This document shows positions 58,201 to 64,000 of a DNA stretch of 64,000 bases, in pieces. Position 1 is the first letter of the stretch. Each line of letters opens with the position of its first letter. Location of the stretch: contig OX419345.1 of assembly GCA_948470475.1 (NCBI GenBank), forward strand, positions 18,724,739-18,788,738, read 5' to 3'. The DNA is from Galaxea fascicularis (Eukaryota; Cnidaria; Anthozoa; Scleractinia; Euphylliidae). A model generated the notes under the pieces. That model saw only the letters and a list, made by a program, of their open reading frames with translations. It did not search any database and was not told where the DNA came from. Made by a program: the position numbers and the translations under genes.

Positions 58201-61200
58201 GGGGCTAAAGTTGAGGTTATAATCTTCACTACTGTAACATTGCGAACTAACGGCGTCAAGGAAAATGACTCAATCGAATAAACAAGATGATAGTCATAGA
58301 TTCGGAGCTTAACGATTATCAGCGTGCTTGTCCATTTTAATATAGTTATTCTTATTTTTCTGGTTGTCAGGTATGCTTTCAATATAAGGCATTATTTTTT
58401 AAATTCCTTGAAGTAAATACTTATAAAGTTATGAAGAGTGCTGAAGTTAGAAGAGTTATGAAGTCCTCTCAACTCAACGTTTTCGATTGCCCTGTTCCCC
58501 CTCCTTTTTGTTTATTTTGTTGTTTGCGTGATATAATTACTTTCAGGTCAATATTCGCAGAACCGTATCCATTCGGAAAAATAACCTAGTTATTAAGATC
58601 TTCCTCTTACACCAAGAATCCGTAACGTGTGATGGATCATTGTGTACAGACAAAACGCTTCAATGCGCAACATTTCCAGAGGTACTTATAAATACATCTA
58701 AAGTACTTGTTACCCCCCGGTGATAATCGGCTTTATTTAAAGATCTGAGAGATCGTGAGAGAAAAGTTATTTTGTCCGTAGCTGTTTTGATAAAAATAGT
58801 TAATTGACCAGTAATGTTACGTAACGGATCAGACCACCTTCAACATTGTTGCCATGCTTTACATATCACAAACATAACATGGTAACTGTACAGTCATAAT
58901 AACTACGTTATCTTCATGGCAAGTCGAAGCTGAATGTAAGTAGTTTGGTTTGAAATGTTGTAGTTTACGAATGAATCAAAATGGACAGTGCTCTAGGTTT
59001 GAGTCGATAAAGATTGAAATCTGTACAAAATTGAAGTATGATTGTTGTTCTTGTTTGCGAGTACTCAAGCACTATTAAAAATTGTCTTAAAGAATAGCAA
59101 TCAATATTACTCATTCTTACGTCACACACGTTCATATGTTGAGAATTAAATTCATTAATAGCTGGAGTCACTTGACTGCAATTGCCAGAATGCGTCATAC
59201 AACCATAATGGGAATACCGTAGCTGTATTTAGCGCGAGACGAGAGCCAAGGCCTCCTGCACGAAAAAGAAAAGCCTAAACCATTGTCGTAGTTGGGGTCA
59301 AATGACGTCATTTGTTGTTTATGGTGTGGGTTTCACAGCGTAAGTCGCAAGAATCAAAGCTTCCCAGACTCTAAACAAATAACCTCAGTGTGAACAATTG
59401 AGCCTAACCTCATAGTCTTGTTCTAAGGGTTCCGGCAGTAACCATCAGTAGACTCACTTCGGTGAACTAGGGAAAATTCTCCCCCCTTAAAACTAATTTC
59501 GAGAGAGGCTGAACCGAAGTTTAAAAGGCGTTCTAATGACTATACCGTGTTAAATTTCTACTGAAATGTCAAAGTTTGGTTCAAGTTCCTCTTCTGTCGT
59601 AGAACAATCAAGAAACATCCATATCCTTTTTCAGCTCCCACCCCTCTTCCAACCTCCTCCACAGGGCGCTTTCCCTTTAAATGTGGGAGGGACAGGAAGG
59701 AAAAATCCCCCTGGGGATGAGGATCCCCCCCTCCGCTCACCATTGGCTTCCCAGTTTAGGTGTTGCTATCGGGAATGAAAGAAGAGATAGATGAAGGTAG
59801 CTGAGTGCATTTTACAAACCTTCTTTTTCTCGCAGATCACTGCCCAGCCTCGGTTCATCCATTGCAAGGCAGATGCAAAATCGACTGTTTTTCGGATTCA
59901 CACTGCGAAAAATGGCAATATTGCTGCAAGACGGGGTGCTGGCAAACATGTGGTAAGGACTTGCTTAATAAATAACTATTGGCTTCTTCATGAATTCCAT
60001 GTCCAGAGCTTTTAAACGGGCGTTTTCTGTTTCGGTTTCGGGGAGGTGCGAATTTCGTGTCTTGAAGTGACTTTGAGTGCCACCTGATAATGCCTGGATA
60101 GTCCCGGGATACAAATCATCTAAGCATCATGGCATCAAACTCAGGCCTTTGGCAACTGCACGTTTGGTGCTAACCCATTAAAAAAATTGAAGTCTAAAGT
60201 CTTTAGTGTGCCGTTTAAAGGAGAGCTGGAGTCAAGACGCCACTTGGACACCACACATGATAGAACATGACTTTTCCACGAGAGGGCAGGCAGTGGAACT
60301 GGCTCTAGACAAACTTTTACATAAAGAAGAGTAACTTACTGTTTCTAGCTGTATAGCGCAACACTACCAAAGCTATGTAGTTATTTCTTTCTCGAATGCA
60401 CATTTTCGCGTGGTTCACTTGTACAAGACCATGCGAAACGTTTAGACAGAGCTTGGGGGTTTGCAATTTTGAGAATTTCCCATCTCCTTCATCTTATGAT
60501 TGTGCCTAAACAGACTTTTGCATAGTGTACATGCACTATGTGCACTGGATTAAGCTGATAAGCCTAAACAGCTTAAAGCAGTATTCAGAAAGTTCATGGG
60601 ATATGTTCAGGAGGTCATATTACTCGATTTCCATAACGGCCGGGATTAAGGTAGATTATTTTTGTGGGAACGTGACTTTGGAGATGATTATATTCAGATT
60701 TTAGTGCTACATTAATATTTGTCTTCGTCTCCGTGATAGCGAATTACACGTTATGTCAGATGCAACAAATTGAGGCGTCGATATCGCGAAGGACTTTCCC
60801 TCCCATCTGCAAGGCTGATGGAAGCTTCAATGAAATCCAGTGTACTCCTAATCTGAAATGCTGGAGAGTTGACAGGGAAGGCAGAAAAATTCAGGACATT
60901 GATGTCACCTTGAAATATAAAGCTGGCCCTCGACAATCATTGGAAGTAAAGGAAAAGAGAATCGGACAATATTCTGACCTGGATGAGGAAATAGGTAACT
61001 CGCTTGAGTTGTAAACCACAGTGGAGCAGAAGAGTGTTGCTGAAGACCTTTAACCTAATGCTCATACTTAAGACCCTTGCACCACAAAGCAATTACTGCA
61101 TCAGTGCATTGTCAGTCTTTTCCAGCTGAAACTGGAAAAGGGTTCCTGCGTTTTTCTAGCAAATTTTATCGCTTTTCGGTTAATTACGATTGTTGTCTGA

Positions 61201-64000
61201 TGTCCAAAAATAGATGACCACTGTCAAGCCATAACATCAACACTGCCGGAATTGTGGAAGGATAAGCCACGCTGATCCCAGAGGGCAATTAAATACCAAG
61301 ACTAAATAGTACTAACATTTGTCCCGAACGTGAAAGGGCGGACACCTGCCCGTAGTGTAAGTAATGAGTTTTTTTTTCAGAAGAGAGACCCATACCAAGA
61401 GAAAAAACGCGTTGTGAAAGAGCACGTGAACGCAGAGTGTTGAAAAGGAAAACTCGCCCAGGGACGTTCGTGCCCAGGTGTAAAGCAAACGGAGAATTCA
61501 AACTGACGCAATGCCACAAAAGAACAAAGTACTGCTGGTGTGTTGATAGGGAAGGAAAACAGATCCAAGGAACAAAAATGAAGAACAAGAGACCCATCTG
61601 TAAAAGGGGTTAGTAAATAAATTTTGCCCCTCTGGTAAAGACATACTTTACGGAATTCGGCAGTAAATTGAAGTAGCTTGGACTGAATGGAAAACTTTGA
61701 GGCAATTTTAAAGCGCACAGAACCTACGGTTGTGTCGTGTTTAGCTTGCCATACACTCCAATAGACTGTCCCAAATGGGTCACCCTTTTTCGAGGTGGGG
61801 TGCCGTTTGCGTACCGCTAGAGTTATGTCGGCTGGAGTCTTGTTCTCCTGACAGGATCACCAATTCAGACTAGGTCGAAGATGATATGAAGATGAAGTAC
61901 AGTCCGTTAGGGTGCGTGTTGAGCTTGGGGCCAGTAACCCACTCTCCTAAAAATAAGATAACGGAAACGGGAGGCGTTCAAAACTCTGCACACTTCGATG
62001 AAGCGACAAGGGCCCATAGTAATAAGATAAAGCATTTGGGTCAAAGCCGAAAGGAAACTATAAAACCGACCGTCTCCATCGTGAACCTGGGTGGTAGTCC
62101 TGGGCGAATGTTAGCTGGTGGCGGATCGAAGTTCGTGTAGGGAGAAAGTCAAAGACTTATGTACCTTCTGCCAGGAAGATATATCAAAACATTGCAATAT
62201 AGCAGATCACAGTGAGGAAGTAGTTTAAGAGAAGCTCGGGCTGTTGCGTCCTTTTTAGACACGAGGACGAAAATCACTGGTGCGTTCTACAACTTGATGA
62301 TTTCCACGGTTACTCCGTACAACTTCTACATGAAATGACCTTTTAAGTCTAGGGAAGCATGGAAGTAAGTTCCCCTTGTTTTCTCCACAAACAATTGTAG
62401 ACTCTTGATAGTTGGACCTATTAAAGGTTTTAAGATAAACCACGGTAGCTGGGACAGTCTGAGAAAGACAACATTAATTCACCTCTTATAAGTGACGTTA
62501 ATCAAGGTCCCTAATGATAAGCATTGCGCGGTGCTACAGAAAGACGAAGAGTGGCGTTAATAACTAGCTATCTAATGTTGCATCCTTTAGATTCAAGCGA
62601 ACATAAACAATGCGGACTGCGAAACATTTTGTACAGCAATATACGGCGAACACGCAGGATTGTGGGTGGTAGGGAAAGTGTTCCTAATTCATGGCCTTGG
62701 ATGGTTGCTCTTTTCTACAACCAAACGAAGCTTGGCTGCGGAGGATCTATCATTGACCCATCCTGGATCATTACTGCTGCACATTGCTTTAGTGAGTGTA
62801 CAAAATTACTTTTTTCGTAGGGAGCAAGTGGCTTCAAATTAGAAACCATGTAAGGCTAATCTGGTGTAAAATCCTGGGCGCTCAAGAGCGCCTCAAAGAA
62901 AATCGTGCCGGCTATTTACCTTCAGCGAATAATCCTCGGGTCGTCGCAAGGAAGTTTCCTTTAAGGTATCCGGGAGGTTTACCCAGATGATTTTATGTCA
63001 CGTAGGAACAACAGGTTTAGTGGCGCAAATGATCTTCTTCTCAGTAGTAAGTCTTGCAAGAGACCAAATTTAACTAAAAGGTTATTCTGCAGACGTACAA
63101 GGTCTGATTGATTGAAGTAAATTGGTAAGCAGTTAGAGGATACGGCAAACATCACCATACCTGCCAATCCAGTTGTGTGAAAATGTTAAAAAAATCAAAA
63201 CCAAAACAAGTGTACGTTCTCCTTTGTTGTACCACCGAAATTCGTTGGTCAATTAATTCATAGGAAAGTGGCACCCTTCCCTATTTGTTTTGAAGTTCAA
63301 ACTCATACGAATCATTGTTTTGTTCTCATTTTAGGCGATGCTTCTTCAAAGAACCCAGCGGACTGGGACGTTCGAATTGGAGAACATTCATTCAGGACAA
63401 CAGAGGGCAAAGAGAAGAAGCTTGCAGTCAGACAAATAATCGTCCATCCAGGTTACCGGCCGAGTAACAGTTCGCATCCCGGAGACAATGACATAGGTAT
63501 GACTTCACCTTGACACACAACAGCGGCCAGTGAACGCTCAGTCAAATTTAAATCAGATTAACGTTTATGTTGTTTGATGCCCCAACTGGTTAGCACACTT
63601 TCTCTGGTGTGACTTGGACTCCAGTGGAAGACAAGGTTCCAACCCGTTCAAACTCTCACTTCTTCACAGAGTCCCCGTTCGACCAGGATCTCTATAAATG
63701 TTGTTTATTCTGGAGGGACCAAATTCGTAGAGGCTGTGCTTTGTGTTTCTAAATGGATGTTATGATAATCACATAACAGTAATATCGATAATACTTTATC
63801 AAGGAGCGTAAAATTGACTAAACATCATAGCATGCTGACCAATTGCTAATAACCAGATTGGCGGCAGCCATTTTATAAAACTACTGAGTTGTTATCTCCC
63901 CTTTACATGTATTCCAATTCAGCTCTCGTGCGCCTGTCCACTTCAGTACAGTTTGGAAAGCATATCAACTCGATCTGCCTGCCTGACAGCTTCTCCTTCT
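49253..64000 (+). CDS. Secreted WAP/thyroglobulin-1/trypsin protease, 5' part
   Basis: Exons: 49253-49291, 49384-49420, 59836-59952, 60740-60994, 61381-61608, 62591-62791, 63335-63496, 63923 to the window end. The gene continues beyond 64000; 372 residues are visible. Order: signal peptide (1-25, hydrophobic GLVLLAGLA), WAP domain (28-64, eight cysteines), degenerate thyroglobulin type-1 module (70-about 125), canonical thyroglobulin type-1 module (161-223, CWCV, six cysteines), activation site R248/IVGG, then the S1 domain with His290 in TAAHC and Asp345 in NDIALVRL. The catalytic Ser and specificity pocket are outside. Inter-module junctions are phase 1, as usual in shuffled extracellular proteins. 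WAP and Tg1 modules are often protease inhibitors, so self-control or matrix targeting is plausible but inferred. The start has A at -3. Confidence 0.88.
51628..51650. repeat. CA microsatellite
   Basis: Uninterrupted CA dinucleotide array of about 11 units. Confidence 0.95.
52197..52247. repeat. Near-perfect 25-bp hairpin
   Basis: GAAAGTGCGCTGAAGA then AGTGTAAAC on the left, its inverse GTTTACAC then CTCTTCAGCGCACTTTC on the right, with a one-base centre and one bulged base. Short foldback of unknown origin inside the long first intron of the protease gene. Confidence 0.85.
55291..55518. repeat. Tc1/mariner-type MITE (GGGACCTTTAGATTTGAG)
   Basis: Left end GGGACCTTTAGATTTGAG then TACGAATACGAGATCGAG, inverted at the right as CTCGTACTCGTACTC then AAATCTAAAGGTCCC. 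TA on both sides fits a TA target duplication. The ends contain GAGTAC-type tandem hexamers. No coding capacity. Confidence 0.75.
59836..59952 (+). other. WAP four-disulfide core exon
   Basis: Single exon, phase 1 on both sides, encoding 39 residues with the pattern DHC, GRC, IDC, SHC, YCC, GC, TC: all eight cysteines of a WAP domain. The [10 protein letters not shown] stretch is the usual central core of the fold. WAP domains often inhibit serine proteases or are antimicrobial; which applies here is not shown by the sequence. Confidence 0.9.
60740..60994 (+). other. Degenerate thyroglobulin type-1 exon
   Basis: Phase 1-1 exon with C70, PPIC, IQC and LKC present, but CWRV in place of CWCV and no C-terminal cysteine. 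Cysteines 5 and 6, which pair with each other in this family, are thus both gone. After the module comes a charged tail ([14 protein letters not shown]). Confidence 0.8.
61381..61608 (+). other. Canonical thyroglobulin type-1 exon
   Basis: Phase 1-1 exon with the family pattern: [34 protein letters not shown] and PIC, six cysteines. The N-terminal part is unusually rich in Arg and Lys (about 12 of 26 residues), offering many trypsin-like cleavage sites. Confidence 0.88.
62591..64000 (+). other. Trypsin-like (S1) domain, N-terminal part
   Basis: Exons 62591-62791, 63335-63496 and 63923 onward. [18 protein letters not shown] follows the activation Arg. The active-site His lies in TAAHC and Asp in NDIALVRL. 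C233 in the pro-segment precedes the cleavage site by 15 residues and could tether it to the catalytic domain after activation. The Ser exon is beyond the window. Confidence 0.9.

Larger units (their letters stand above)
49421..59835 (+). other. 10.4 kb intron between signal peptide and WAP exon
   Basis: No cysteine-rich phase-1 exon was recognised inside, though short ones could be missed. It contains a CA microsatellite (51628-51650), the hairpin at 52197-52247 and the MITE at 55291-55518. Open frames such as 50243-50554 (103 codons) have no recognisable domain. The first exons could also belong to a different transcript, since the link to the WAP exon rests on phase and orientation only. 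Confidence 0.5.

Noticed and set aside
1..64000. CRISPR arrays, operons, phage or viral genes, rRNA genes, LTR pairs
   Set aside because: None seen. Repeats are dispersed palindromes, SINEs and microsatellites, and coding is intron-split eukaryotic.

Overview
The window is a stretch of an animal nuclear genome, most likely an anthozoan cnidarian (stony coral or close relative). The grounds are AT-rich DNA, genes split into many short exons with GT-AG introns, extracellular mosaic proteins built from phase-1 modules, and a dense load of tRNA-derived SINEs and small palindromic DNA elements. Several of these repeats I recognise from memory of coral genomes. The host assignment is inference. There is no bacterial, viral or organellar architecture.

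Layout. 1-9 kb: no gene recognised; SINE relics (1.6-2.3 kb) and three terminal-inverted-repeat elements (7.5-8.5 kb). 9.2-21.5 kb, minus strand: a complete 16-exon gene for a secreted protein of 914 residues with five MAM domains. 21.5-26.3 kb: intergenic. 26.35-34.4 kb and 38.3-45.2 kb, both minus strand: two complete 10-exon paralogues of GDP-D-glucose phosphorylase (GDPGP1 family) in tandem, with introns loaded with transposable elements. The largest element is a 1.87 kb TIR element at 32.0-33.9 kb. 45.2-49.2 kb: intergenic. 49.25-64.0 kb, plus strand: the 5' part of a secreted serine protease gene that runs off the window. It encodes a signal peptide, a WAP domain, two thyroglobulin type-1 modules and a trypsin domain; His and Asp of the catalytic triad are present, and the Ser lies beyond the end.

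All exon boundaries were derived by eye from reading frame, splice sites and domain continuity, and each chain closes in frame across every junction (2745, 1104 and 1113 coding bases for the three complete genes). The three gene families are functionally unrelated: two are secreted (MAM protein, mosaic protease) and one is a cytosolic nucleotide-sugar enzyme. No evidence of a shared pathway was seen. The most noteworthy items are the WAP/Tg1/Tg1/trypsin architecture with one Tg1 lacking a disulfide pair, the old tandem GDPGP1 duplication, the exon-cassette origin of the MAM repeats, and the TIR element with a SAP-like ORF.
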